A stretch of DNA of 64,000 nucleotides, taken from NCBI GenBank assembly GCA_017654935.2, contig CM065684.1:64051400-64115399 (forward strand). Direction: 5' to 3'. The position numbers were made by a program, and so were the translations under genes. This document shows, piece by piece, positions 1 to 10,740 of the stretch. The notes beneath the pieces were generated by a model. It was not told the origin of the DNA. It worked only from the letters and a program-made list of their open reading frames with translations, and ran no database searches. The first letter of the stretch is position 1. Each line of letters begins with the position of its first letter. Source of the DNA: Phymorhynchus buccinoides. Its lineage: Eukaryota > Mollusca > Gastropoda > Neogastropoda > Raphitomidae.

Positions 1-1339
1 TTCGCATATATAATGAGGCAAAACTGACAAAATGCATCGATTTTTGGGGTAACGATTTCTATGACTGGGGATACCCAAATCTTTTTAAAAAGTTGATAAA
101 ACTTCACAACAATGATTAATCTTACTGCGACGTATCTTTGTTGGCGCGCCTCGGGCACAGCTTTTCAACGACCGAAGCGCTAAGTGAAGCTTCTGGTTCT
201 CGCTAAATCTACTTTTCTTTGAGCAACGGTAGGTTCGCAAGCTCGACGATCTAACAAACTAGCGGGTATGTAGATTTATTCACACCGGTGTACCAATTTT
301 TTTATTCTAAGAATCGTCTTGCTTTTCAGTCTGATAACTGTGCATGCACACGCGACTCCATTTTTGCGCGTTTGTCCCGAATCCAGACAAGTTCAGAGAT
401 CAAATCCAAGGGAAGTAACTTCTTTACATAGCTAAATAATACACTCAGGTACAAAAATGACTATTCAGAATTTCTTCACTGTCCTTTCATGTTTATTTGA
501 ACTTCTGCACTGCTGGGAGGTTTTTATATTTTGTTTTAGATCACCATTAGATATAATCAACAGTAACAAGAAAGATTTAACGGCTAACTAAAACTCAGAT
601 TCAGCAATGAACTCTGCTCTTTTTTCCATTCACTGATTCAGAAAAAAGTAGATCTACCATTTGAAACTTGTAAAACGTCTGCACAACTCACCGTATCAGC
701 TCAGCTCGCCTCCAAGTTCAACAGTTCCGTAGTCAAAACGTCTTCTATGGCTCGAGTGAAAAAAAATTCTTGCACGGTATCTGCAATGTCGGCAATGAAG
801 TTTTCTCATAACGATAAATCGTCATCAGTTAACGAGTCACCATGTCAACAACCCAGGAAATTTGTTTATCGGCCTTCACTTTGACCCATCAGGGTCATTT
901 CCGGTTCGCATATATAATGAGGCAAAACTGACAAAATGCATCGATTTTTGGGGTAACGATTTCTATGACTGGGGATACTCAAATCTTTTTAAAAAGTTGA
1001 TAAAACTTCACAACAATGATTAATCTTACTGCGACGTATCTTTGTTGGCGCGCCTCGGGCACAGCTTTTCAACGACCGAAGCGCTAAGTGAAGCTTCTGG
1101 TTCTCGCTAAATCTACTTTTCTTTGAGCAACAGTAGATTCGCAAGCTCGACGATCTAACAAACTAGCGGGTATGTAGATTTATTCACACCGGTGTACCAA
1201 TTTTTTTATTCTAAGAATCGTCTTGCTTTTCAGTCTGATAACTGTGCATGCACACGCGACTCCATTTTTGCGCGTTTGTCCCGAATCCAGACAAGTTCAG
1301 AGATCAAATCCAAGGGAAGTAACTTCTTTACATAGCTAA
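1..1339. repeat. Two near-identical 435-bp direct repeats, 904 bp apart
   Basis: Bases 1-435 recur at 905-1339 with about three substitutions; homology stops abruptly at 435/1339. The left copy may begin before the window, so the true unit could be longer. The 469 bp between the copies is not repeated here. The repeats could be part of a 0.9-kb tandem satellite, a segmental duplication, or the LTRs of a short element; I see no TG...CA termini or coding sequence that would decide for LTRs. Confidence 0.85.
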
Positions 1340-2327
1340 GCATAGCATAACACAAATATATCAACTTAAATATCAACTTAAAAGGAGGCCAAACAGTGTT
1401 AACATTATGTAGAAGAGTGTATTGCACTGCAAATGTGTATGAACATGTATGTCTTTTCAAAATATCTTCAAGGTGATGCAGTTGGCTACTTTTCTCTTTA
1501 GAGAAGAAGAAGAAAAAAAGTTATATAAAATATGAACGTGTCATGAAATACGTTCGTCATCGACCGCTCAGACAAGAACAAAAAAGAAGTTCAACACAGT
1601 AACGTGCTGAAAATGACGGTTTAGTTCTGTAAGCAGATGAGATTCGTCTTCCAAAGTATTTGTGATCCTAATGTTGTCATGAAACTGAAAGAAACCAGAC
1701 TTCGACTTTTGAGATAGAGAGTCATAAACACAAAGAGAGTAGGGTAGGCTCAGCCTACGGTTGTGTGAATAAAACTGAAAAGAACCAACTTGGCTTATAT
1801 TCATCTTTCACTGTCAACTTATTGTGTCCGTCTGCTAGGCCTAGGCCTACAGGGACTAACCCTGCTTCCATAGCTCAACACCACAGCACAAAGAGAGTCG
1901 CATCACTAAGCCTACCTAAAGGTTTTGGTCAGTTGCTAGGCTAACGCATATTATTCATGAGTCTCTCAATGGTAGTGTGTGCATCAATAAAAAAGAAAGG
2001 GGGGGGAGGGTCAAGGAATAGTCAACTGATAAATGAACGTGAGGATAGAAGAATGTAAGATCCATCCGTAAGTATTTCTTCAAAATAAAGGGTTTGATGA
2101 ATTTACAATGCCAGGTAATATAGAAAGAAAGCGTTTTGTTTCTAATATCCGAGTAATAGCAAAATGAACAGCTTTCCTTAACAGTATCTCCCCCCCCCCT
2201 GATTTTGCAAAGGTTTAAGCAGACAACACGAGCGTCAGTGGAGTGAAGGGGTGTGGTGGGGTGAAGCATGGTCGACAGTAGTATAGTTAGCGATTGGCAA
2301 CGGGTGGAGGGGGTGTAGCAAGAATGT
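1340..2327. other. No gene recognised
   Basis: AT-rich sequence with short open frames of ordinary composition and no splice-supported or family-recognisable coding sequence. A short GAA run sits near 1505. I see nothing else to annotate. Confidence 0.5.
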
Positions 2328-2331
2328 TTAA

Positions 2332-2559
2332 AGGTGGACCCTGACGGATGAGTTTTTGCAAGAAACACGTCGAGATCACCAGAAAGACAGCCTTTTCAAG
2401 GAGAGCGGGTCGCAGCCAGAGACGCGCCACCCATTTTTTAATTTTTTTTGCATGCGATTATTGTCACTGATGAGGGAGGAGGGGGGGGGGACATTTTGAC
2501 CAAATGACAACTTTTTCGTTGCCACTGGATTTAGCGTATGCTAAGTACATGGGCACACG

Positions 2560-2590
<31 letters not shown>

Positions 2591-2844
2591 TCCACGTTCA
2601 GACCGTTAAGGCCTAGTGCAGAATGAGAAGAAAAAATCCCTTGTACCCAGGTTCGAACTCGGGTTTACTTGACACGAAGCGAACGCAATACCACTGTGCC
2701 ACTCTACACCACCTCAGTCATTGTGGTTGAAGCGTTTTCTTTTTTTTTTGTAGTGCAGTAAACAAAAAATTGAGCTGGTTCTTTTGTTGTGAGTAAAACT
2801 CCTCAGCGTGTTTCTTACAATAACTCATCCGTCAGGGTGCCCCT
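2332..2844. mobile_element. TTAA-flanked MITE with about 38-bp terminal inverted repeats
   Basis: The left end (2332-2369) and the reverse complement of the right end (2807-2844) match at about 34 of 38 positions; the core of the shared arm reads CCCTGACGGATGAG. Both ends abut TTAA (2328-2331 and 2845-2848), as expected of a TTAA-targeting DNA transposon. It encodes nothing and is only 513 bp long, so it is non-autonomous. A tRNA-derived SINE occupies its middle. piggyBac ends usually start CCC, which these do not, so the superfamily is unresolved. Confidence 0.75.
2398..2712 (-). mobile_element. tRNA-derived SINE (minus strand)
   Basis: Read on the minus strand, the head carries an A-box-like TGGCACAGTGG (around 2691-2702) and a B-box-like GAGTTCGAACCTGG (2647-2660) with tRNA-like spacing, followed by a SINE body. 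Related copies lie at 50221-50625 (minus) and 35960-36303 (plus). This copy lacks the 3' tail seen in the others. It sits inside the TTAA-flanked element. The presence of the same body in several places argues for a SINE rather than a functional tRNA gene. Confidence 0.75.
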
Positions 2845-3400
2845 TTAATGGTGTGCCTGACAGGTTTTTCCCTCTAAAAGGCGAGGATGAAAAAATGTTA
2901 TGTGTGCAGTCCTTTTATTTTTTGTTGTCATTTTTATGATGAATGCAGTTTTTATTTTTTTAACAATGCAATTGCTGTTGTTTTGCAAAAGTTTAGCAAT
3001 GCACTTCTGTGATTTTGCAAAGGTTTAGTAATGGTGGTTGTACACTTAAAAAAAAAGAAGCCAAAATGAGGATGAAGCCCTGTCAAGTGTTTTATCATCA
3101 TACAATTCACGCCTGGTTTTTACTATAAGACAACACAAAATTTGTTTTCTTCACAATACTCTTTGCAGAAGCGTAATACACAACTTTAATGTAAAATCGT
3201 TTGGCTTTCAAAATTCTACAAATCTTTTGCATGCTATTCTGAAAGCAGAGACAGAGACAGAAAGCGACAGAAAGAAGGAAACAGGTAAAAAGAGATAGGT
3301 TTAGCAGACGACACCAACTCCAGTGGAGAAAGTGTGGAAGCAATAGCCTACTGCTACGCACGCACGCAGGCACATACTAGGCCCTACTATAGCCTAGCTT

Positions 3401-3401
3401 A

Positions 3402-3450
<49 letters not shown>

Positions 3451-3717
3451 CAGACAGACAGAGACAGACAGACAGAGAGCAGGGAGAGAGGCAGGAAAAG
3501 ACAGGGCGAAAGACAGAGACAAAAAGAGATAGTATGTGGAAACAAAATTGGAAGCCGTGCAAGGCAGAGAAAAAGAAACAGAGAGAGAGAGAGAGAGAGA
3601 GAATCAGACAGACAGAGACAGAGAGCAGGGAGAGAGGCAGGAAAAGACAGTGCGAAAGACAGAGACAAAAAGAGATAGTATGTGGAAACAAAATTGGAAG
3701 CCGTGCAAGGCAGAGAA

Positions 3718-3778
<61 letters not shown>
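3401..3778. repeat. AG microsatellite with a duplicated 125-bp block
   Basis: Three runs of AG/GA dinucleotides are separated by two copies of a GACA/GCAGG-rich block starting at 3448 and 3602 (offset 154 bp). The block contains the shared phrase TATGTGGAAACAAAATTGG. Long open frames on both strands here are by-products of the dinucleotide repeat. Confidence 0.9.
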
Positions 3779-3779
<1 letters not shown>

Positions 3780-3789
3780 GCAGTCACAG

Positions 3790-4242
3790 CCTAACTCTGT
3801 AGGCTAACATGTTCTGGTCACCAATCTGTTAGGCTGATGCATATTCATGAGGTTCTCAATGATCCACCAGCGCGTCGCACCCACAGACCTACATTACATG
3901 TAGAGTCGCACGCTCAATTAAAAAGGGCAGACAACTTCCATGACAAAGGGAAGACAACTCTGATGCGCCCAGCAGGTCACGTGCTCCTCCACATACTATA
4001 GAACTGGCCAAAGATCACGTGATCATCCACAGTAAAAAGTCATGTGATACGCTGCCCGACAATAAAGAGGAGGCGGTCTCTTGACCACCTCCAATAAATG
4101 GCACTATAGGCTATTTTGTTTAGCCTTTTGCCCTCTAAATATGTTTTTGATTTTTATTTGGTTTGGCTTCATTCACTGATGACTACTAAGGCATCTGTGT
4201 TTTATTCCTTTAAATCTGTATATTAACTGAATACATTTTGTT
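3790..4242. other. Repeat-derived, non-coding; includes a LINE 3' tail from about 4098
   Basis: From about 4098 to 4261 the sequence matches 10741-11100 and is the distal 3' region of the minus-strand CR1-like LINE described at 4702-6184, separated from it by an inserted plus-strand fragment. The part before 4098 holds no recognised feature. Confidence 0.6.
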
Positions 4243-4701
4243 TTGGAAAAACTTGTCTATGAGGACAGGCTACGTAAATTAGATTTGCCATCTTTGAAAT
4301 ACAGAAGACTAAGGGGAGATTTGATAAATGTTTACAAGATTTTTCAAGGCACTGACAATACTAACAAAGGCTTGTTTCACTTGTCTAACGAAATAAGAAC
4401 CCGTAATAGCGAACTTAAAATCCTAACCAGGTACAGCAGAACTAACATTAGAAAAAACTTTTTTTCTAACAGAGTCACCCAATATTGGAACAACCTCCCT
4501 GCACATACTAAACTGACCTCAGATACTAACAAATTCAAAAACCTCCTAGACAGTGATCCAAAAATTGCCCTGTTAAGTACGTTCATGATTAGTGCATCAA
4601 TATGGATGCTAAAAACCGCCACAGCAATTGCCAAACACTAACCAAAAGGAAGGACGCATTGAGAGGCTGCAAGGCCTGGTCGTCCTAATACCTGACCTGA
4701 C
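4243..4701 (+). mobile_element. CR1-like LINE fragment (family A), C-terminal end of the RT ORF
   Basis: The 132-residue frame encodes the far C-terminal part of a CR1/L2-type reverse-transcriptase ORF, with the typical phrases KYRRLRGDLINVYKI and FSNRVTQYWNNLP. The 3' end finishes in a short ACCTGACCTG repeat, the kind of tail seen on CR1-group elements. It interrupts the 3' region of a minus-strand CR1-like element: the uninterrupted version can be read at 11090-11110. A second copy in inverted orientation lies at 6185-7165. It contains an intact TTAA at 4573-4576 where the second copy carries a MITE. Confidence 0.85.
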
Positions 4702-6184
4702 CCATGATATTTTTGAATGAATCACTTTGCATTAACTGCTTCATCGGGAAGGTTATTCCATGCATTTATTACTCTAGTCTATTAGTAAAAATGTTTTGTG
4801 CTAGTCTGGTGTTAGTATCTTTTTTGTACAGCTTAAAGTTATGGCCACAGGTTCTATCACCCTCACGAAGACTCGGAAGAGTTAGTAGGCTGTTAGTAGT
4901 GGAATAATCGTATAAATGGTGACATATTTTATAAACTTCAATCATATCACCCCTGAGCCTTCTATGCTCTAGGCTAGGTATCCGCAGATAAATAAGTCTT
5001 TCCTCATAGGTCATATCATTTGTACCAACAATCTTTTTTGTAAACCTCCTCTGAACTCCCTCTAGCATATCAATGTGTTTTCTCAAATGTGGATACCATA
5101 CAGGATTTCCATACTCTAACATAGGTCTCACCAAAGCCTTAAATAAAGGAATCATTATAACTTTTGATTTGTTAGTAATAGTGCTAACAAGCGGACCGGA
5201 CATCCTGTTGGCTTTTAATACAATATTATTTATGTGAGGTTCGAAAGTCAAGCCCGGGTCCACAAACACCCCAAGATCTTTCTCAACATCTGTAGGTTCC
5301 AGCACCCGTTTATCTTCATTATCTTTCATATAATATGTATGCTTGGGATTATTTTTACCGAGGTGCATAACCTTACACTTTTGACTATTAAATTTCATGA
5401 GCCAAGTATCAGCCCATGTAACTAAGTTATCAATGCACATTTGAACTCTTTTTCTTGATTCATCATTGTTTTCTACATTATTGTATGCCTTAGTGTCATC
5501 AGCAAAGATTTTCATATTACAGTCTACATAAGTTGGTAAATCATTTATAAAGTACATGAATAAAGTGGGACCCAGGACACTACCCTGTGGGACCCCACTA
5601 GTGACATCTACCTTTTTAGAACTAAATCCATTTATAGTTACATATTGTGTGCGCTCGCTCAAGAAATCCCTGATCCACCCTAACAGTCTTCCGCCCACTC
5701 CATAACCCGCTAGCTTCAAAATAAGTCTGGAATGTGAAACAGTATCGAACGCCTTCTGAAAATCTAGGTAAACGGCGTCCACTGGCCTACCTTCCTCCAG
5801 GGAGCCTATCCAGTCTCCCAAGGTGACTAACAGCTGTGTGACACAAGATCGTCCCCGGGTAAAACCAAATAGGTCTTTAGATAAAATATCATTCTCAATT
5901 AAATTATCACACAGTGCGTCACGGATAAAATCTTCAAAAAGTTTACAAACGATGGAGGTAAGGCTCACTGGGCGGTAGTTGCCAGGACTACTCTTATCGC
6001 CCCTTTTAAATATTGGTGTAACTTGAGCTACTTTCCAGCTAGTAGGTAATTTGCCTACTAGTACAGATTTATTAAATAAAAATGTTAGAGGCCACGCCAA
6101 CTGGCTAGACAACTCCCTGAGGACTCTAGGATGTATTTCGTCAGGTCCAGGTGATTTATCTATTTGATCTTGATGGGTCGACGC
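4702..6184 (-). mobile_element. CR1-like LINE (family B), reverse transcriptase ORF, 5'-truncated
   Basis: A 447-residue frame (6112 to 4769), extendable upstream through KSPGPDEIHP to 6184, covers most of an RT domain. Visible are the finger motif NYRPVSLTS, DFQKAFDTV, the palm motif GVPQGSVLGP, the catalytic FADD, and the thumb/C-terminal phrase EERLIYLRIPSLEHRRLRGDM. The frame ends early at NRLE because five extra bases near 4768 break it; the paralogous 3' tail at 11160-11185 lacks them. There is no endonuclease domain in this copy. It copies an LINE mRNA by target-primed reverse transcription in the nucleus; this copy is dead. Inverted family-A fragments bracket it. Confidence 0.9.
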
Positions 6185-7165
6185 TAGCAGGTCAGGTCAG
6201 GTATTTTGGACGACCAGGCCTTGCAGCCTCTCAATGCGTCCTTCCTTTTGGTTAGTGTTTGGCAATTGCTGTGGCGGTTTTTAGCATCCATATTGATGCA
6301 CTAATCATGAACGTACTTTAACCCTTTCACCGCCAAATTCGCATTTTAGCACCACAGTGATATGATACATATGTCACTAAAAGGCATCAAATTGGGGTCT
6401 ATTATCCAAAGACCCTATTGTCTTAGTTTTGGGAAATAAGGATAGACCTTATTTTATATATCTCCTAGATGGATTTTTTTCTCTACCCAGGTAAATGTAA
6501 GGGAACATTTTGGCTGAAATATGGCTGGCGGTGAAAGGGTTAACAGGGCAATTTTTGGATCACTGTCTAGGTGGTTTTTGAATTTGTTAGTATCTGAGGC
6601 CAGTTTAGTATGTGCAGGGAGGTTGCTCCAATATTGGGTGACTCTGTTAGAAAAATAGTTTTTTCTAATGTTAGGTCTGTTGTACCTGGTTAGGATTTTA
6701 AGTTCACTGTTACGGGTTCTTATTTCATTAGACAAGTGAAACAAGCCTTTGTTAGTATTGTCAGTGCCTTGAAGAATCTTGTAAACATTTATCAAATCTC
6801 CCCTTAGTCTTCTGTATTTTAAAGATGGCAAATCTAATTTACGTACCCTGTCCTCTTATTCCAAATTTTTTATGGATTTCATCAGTTTGGTTGCTCTCCT
6901 CTGTACTTTCTCAATTGCACTGGACTGTCGTTTAAGAAAGGGATTCCAAATTATGTTTCATACTCAAGAAAGATGAGGCCGTATTAAACATTTGTAAAGA
7001 TTTATGAACACCTCTTTATTTATGTTTTTAAAACTCCTGATCAAGCCCAGCATCTTACTGGCTTTATTTATCGCTGTTGTGATGTGCTTATCAAATTTGA
7101 GTTTTGAATCAAATATAACCCCTAGATCCTTCTCCTCTGTACAAGTATCTAAAACATGCTTAGAT
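6185..7165 (-). mobile_element. CR1-like LINE fragment (family A), second copy, inverted
   Basis: This copy matches 4243-4701 in reverse orientation and extends further 5'. It encodes VEKDLGVIFDSKLKFD-type sequence (frame 7281-6964), then, after a stop, the KYRRLRGDLINVYKI region (6831-6454). The 3' tail is GACC/AGGTC-rich at 6188-6203. A 218-bp TTAA MITE splits it at 6322-6539. The start at about 7165 is where homology to a LINE frame ends. Confidence 0.85.
6322..6539. mobile_element. piggyBac-type MITE, 218 bp, in a LINE
   Basis: The ends are perfect 14-bp inverted repeats, CCCTTTCACCGCCA at the left and its reverse complement at the right, and both abut TTAA (6318-6321 and 6540-6543). TTAA targets and CCC-initial ends are the hallmark of piggyBac-type elements. 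It has no coding capacity. The paralogous LINE fragment on the plus strand has a single TTAA at 4573-4576 and no insert, which gives a direct empty site; the filled site differs only by one extra T next to the left TTAA. Confidence 0.92.
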
Positions 7166-7322
7166 GAAAGCAGAATCCAACTTGGATATAAACGCCAGCG
7201 GGGGGAAAAACTGATCTGCGCTCTGATTTTGATGCGAATAGTAACTTCTGGGAGAAAAACCCATATCTTTGAGTTTGACAAAGTTTTTTTTTGTTCCGAG
7301 CTGATGGAAGAAATCAGAATGG

Positions 7323-7810
7323 GTGGCCCGTGACTTCCATGCTACAATAAGATCAGCAGACCTCAAGAATACCCTGAAATGCCCCCTTCTTGAGAACCGC
7401 AGAACTGAAGCCCGCCTGAACACATTCTATGAATTCCACACAGGTCTTCTGTCCAAAAATACCAAATACTCACCAACAAATACACAACAGAACAAAAGCC
7501 TCCGTCAATCCCACTCTGCTGCCTATGACATCCCAAGCCACAGAATACAGTACAGACAATCTACATTCTTTCCTCGCACCATCCCACAGTGGAACTGCCT
7601 CTCAGAAGCAGTTGCCTCCTCTCAGTCATTGGAGGCATTCAAAAGAGGCCTCCACAAACACCTCAACTGTAACTAAAACTGGGGAACTTGGGGCCATAGA
7701 TCAAAGTAGTGGTAAATGAAGGGCATGAGCTGTGCCGGTCGGGGTTCGCCCCCGGGGACCGCTACGGTAGCCGGATTGGTCTTGCCGAGATACTACGAAA
7801 TAAAGGCTAC
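7323..7810 (+). mobile_element. LINE fragment: C-terminal tail of an RT ORF plus 3' region
   Basis: A 117-residue frame encodes the tail found at the C-terminus of many non-LTR RT ORFs: RRTEARLNTFYEFH, HSAAYDIPSHRIQYRQS and STFFPRTIPQWNCLSEA, ending SLEAFKRGLHKHL. After the stop comes a GC-rich 3' region and AATAAA near 7799. No RT core is present, so this is a 5'-truncated insertion. The clade cannot be decided from this part. Confidence 0.75.
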
Positions 7811-8574
7811 GGTCCAATTTGAAAAATAATAATTCCAGATCCACACTAGGTTTATTTTATGTTTACTTTCCTTTCCATTAGGCTACTTCTATCTCCTCAG
7901 CTTTCTAATTTCTTATCTTCTTACTACCCCCCAAAGTGCAGCAGAATCTTCAACCTGATGAAGTTGGCTGCCTGAGGCGAAGAAGAAGAAGAAAACTTTC
8001 GATTTGCGATTGTTGACTGACAGTCTCGGGAGCAGTCGACCCTTTCCGTCTCTCACTCTCTCTGTGGCTTGGCAGAGACAGAAAGAGAGGGAAGGGTGGG
8101 CTATGTGGCCGTTTCGTTACATCTTTTGCACCTTTTTGTGTGTGTTATCTTTTGTAATAACCAAATATCTTCTGACTGAAATCTATGGTAGAATACACAA
8201 TAATATGATGTAGAAAGGTCCACACCAACGGGAGAAAGGGAGGGAGATGGGGGGAAAAGGGGTGGGGGTGGGAGGGAAGTGAATGACAAAGGGAAGGGGA
8301 TGAGGGAGGGGGAGGCGGGGAGGGAGGAGGCGAGTGAAGGGAGTGCACCCAGAGGCTTGTTACCTTAAGGCCGTTAACAGAGTATTTTCTTATTCAATCC
8401 CATATCTACCAGAATGGTCTGTTGTAATAACATGTATGCAGGCCACTGTTTTTTCAGCTTCCTAGATCAGAATTGCACCCTGTTTTTGCTGCTGATCATG
8501 GAGTTCAGGTCCGTTCTACTGTTGAAGACCCCGCACGTCACGTGTCACATTCCCTCTTATGCTAGGAAGATTTT
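7811..8574. other. No gene; GAA run and purine-rich tract
   Basis: Contains a short GAAGAAGAAGAA run near 7979-7993 that may be the tail of a retroposon, and a G/A-rich tract at about 8225-8345. The proline/serine-rich frames on the minus strand over this tract reflect composition only. Confidence 0.5.
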
Positions 8575-9770
8575 TTAACATTCCTTACTAGCTATAAGAG
8601 TGAAAACACGTGAAAACCATGATTTTGACACGTGACGTTGTGGGTCTTTAAGCCCCACGAAGATCGTCCCAAGGTTAGCTTGCCAAAATGTCTCTTTGCG
8701 GAGCAGCTGGTCTGCTCCGCGTGCCTGGTCTATGGCATGGATCGTCAGAAATGGCACCTGAGGTCCTGAGGGTGAGTGGCCTCTGCTGTGTGTTTCGCTA
8801 CCCCGCATCTGGTGGTTTTCCTGTTCTTGGCATCTGACTTATGATTCGCCCATCTCTTTTTCATTTTCATGGTGGAACCCACGTACCACACATCTGGATG
8901 TAGCTGGCACTTGGGGGGGGGGGGGGGGGGGGGGGGGGGTGCAGCACAAATGTCCCCTCACCTTCCATCTCCTCCCATCCCAGGGCGACTGGAATGTCTT
9001 CATATTTGAGGAGTGCCTGCAAGTGTCACACCTACCTTCACAAGTGAAGAACCCTTGCTCCTCTTCTGGGCCGTGTTGGGGAAACCTTCTTGGGACCGTG
9101 GAGGGTAGTCTGGGGTCAAAGTTTGGGACCCATTCTATATTTTTAGTTTTTTTCTTTCTGGGTCTGTTGATGATGTATTTTCTGTCTTGTGCAGCCCCTT
9201 TGGACAGCATGCTGAGACTTTACGTGTACCTCCATCCTGTTAGAGTAAAGAAGTGCGCATATTCTTTTAACCTTTCTTCAAGGACCTTGTCTGATGTGGG
9301 TGGCAACTGGATCTCGGAAGGTAGCAGTGGTTGTCTTTTGAAAACACATCGGTTTCTACCCTCCCGTCCTTTATTACAAGCTTCAGGTCAAGGTATTGTG
9401 CCTCCTTCCCTTCTTTCACTGTCCATTTGATGTTAGGTAGATTTAGCTGCTGCGAATGGTTCTCGAACCGATGGACATCCTCCTTGTTGGGGAGCAGGGC
9501 AATGCCATCATCCCTGTACCTATTCCAGTCCAGGGGTTTGAGGTCGTCCTTTTCTTCTGCTGCTGCCATTGTTGACAACAGGGAGACTGGGCATTCCTGG
9601 ATTAGCTTTTCTTTAACCTCGCCCATAAACACATCCACAAGATCGCACGAATGGCACGGTTCCATCCACATACTGGCAACAGTTTTGTTGAGGGCTATTT
9701 CTACCGCTTCCTTGATGCAAGTGTTGCTGGCTTCAAGTTCATTGGGATTCTGTTTGAGCGCTTTCATGGT
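8575..9770 (-). mobile_element. Penelope-like element: RT C-terminal part and GIY-YIG endonuclease, degraded
   Basis: The frame 9767-9267 holds an RT palm with RYRDDGIALL, then WTVKEGKEAQYLDLKL and DNHCYLPRSSCHPHQT, the thumb/linker sequence typical of Penelope-like elements. Downstream in shifting frames are a CDTC cysteine motif, then VWYVGSTMKMKKRWANH, the core of a GIY-YIG nuclease, and QLLRKETFWQANLGTIF, its C-terminal part. Several frameshifts and a 27-base G run (8913-8939) show that it is inactive. Penelope-like proteins combine RT with a GIY-YIG nuclease rather than an AP endonuclease. The N-terminal RT motifs are absent. Confidence 0.85.
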
Positions 9771-9911
9771 GGCTGTTGCTGCTCTTTTGCCGTCAATGTT
9801 GGGGAATAGTTTGACAACACCACAAACAACCCATGTGGCTGTTTCTGGTAAGGGGGCGTATTGATCGTATGTGTACTGAGCAAAAACGTTTTGTATAGTT
9901 CATTACTGCAC

Positions 9912-9978
9912 AGCGGTTTTGCGCAATTCATGAACTTGTTAACAGCGTTGTGTAGTTCATGTATTACGCAAAACCGCT
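9912..9978. repeat. Imperfect 25-bp inverted repeat (hairpin)
   Basis: The arms at 9912-9936 and 9954-9978 pair at 22 of 25 positions around a 17-base loop; the strongest part of the stem is AGCGGTTTTGCG. The surrounding sequence repeats GCGCAA/TTGCGTAA-like words. It could be the core of a palindromic MITE; no target-site duplication was found. Confidence 0.7.
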
Positions 9979-10433
9979 GCTCCGTACACAAATTGCGCAA
10001 GTACACGGATTACGCATAACGTGTACATGTAAAATCCTGTGCAAAAGTTGTTGGAACTAGCTTGGGATGTTTGGAAATCAGTGGCGTGCATTGTTTCAGT
10101 TCTTAATGCACTGACATAAGTTTTGTTTCAAAGCTTTGCAGGTTTTGATGTAAAAATGTCCTACACCTCTACCCCCCCCCCCCCTTTCCACACCTCAACA
10201 TTCCTTACCTCTCAGCGAAAAGACATGCGCATGCATGCACCCCCACCACTCAACAGATATTTTAATGAAGTTGAATAGTGATAGAGCATTTTTGGTTTGG
10301 GGGGATTTTAGTTTCACTTTATTAAGGTTTCTGGACCTCTTTGTTCTTACACTCTTGACCTCTTTGTTCTTACACTCTTGACCTCAATGTTTTGCTGAGT
10401 AATAATGTAATGTAGTGTTGTGTGTTTGTTCAG

Positions 10434-10497
10434 CTTGGGGCGGATAACTATGGAGACAATACCTTGGAAAACTTCAAGAAGTTGGGCATCAACACAG
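10434..10497 (+). CDS. RBKS: Ribokinase, internal coding exon (first visible)
   Basis: The 64-nt exon has an acceptor (TTTGTTCAG) and a donor (G|GTAAG) and encodes LGADNYGDNTLENFKKLGI plus NT, matching the segment of PfkB-family ribokinases after the GGKGANQ region (animal proteins read VGKDSFG... here). Ribokinase phosphorylates D-ribose to ribose 5-phosphate in the cytosol with ATP and Mg2+. It starts in phase 0 and ends in phase 1, joining the exon at 11463 through a GAT codon. The upstream exons coding about 70 residues were not found in bases 1-10433 and probably lie outside the window. Confidence 0.85.
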
Positions 10498-10740
10498 GTA
10501 AGATTTTTGTAAAATGGAAAACAAAATTAATGTCACAGTGAGATGTTTAAATGTAGTAAATATCACTTGTCTAGCAATGTTGATTTTGATAAGACTGAAT
10601 CCTTATCAAGTACTGTAAGCGCAATGAAAGGACTCACGGTCGGACATATGCACAGAATTATATATATAATATATGCATGCCATGACACAGGCATGAAGGC
10701 AAGGACAGATTAAAACCCCCCAAAACAAAACATAGCAGAG

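Noticed and set aside
1..1339. LTR pair of a short LTR retrotransposon
   Set aside because: No TG...CA ends, primer-binding site or coding sequence are visible, and the left copy may be cut by the window edge.
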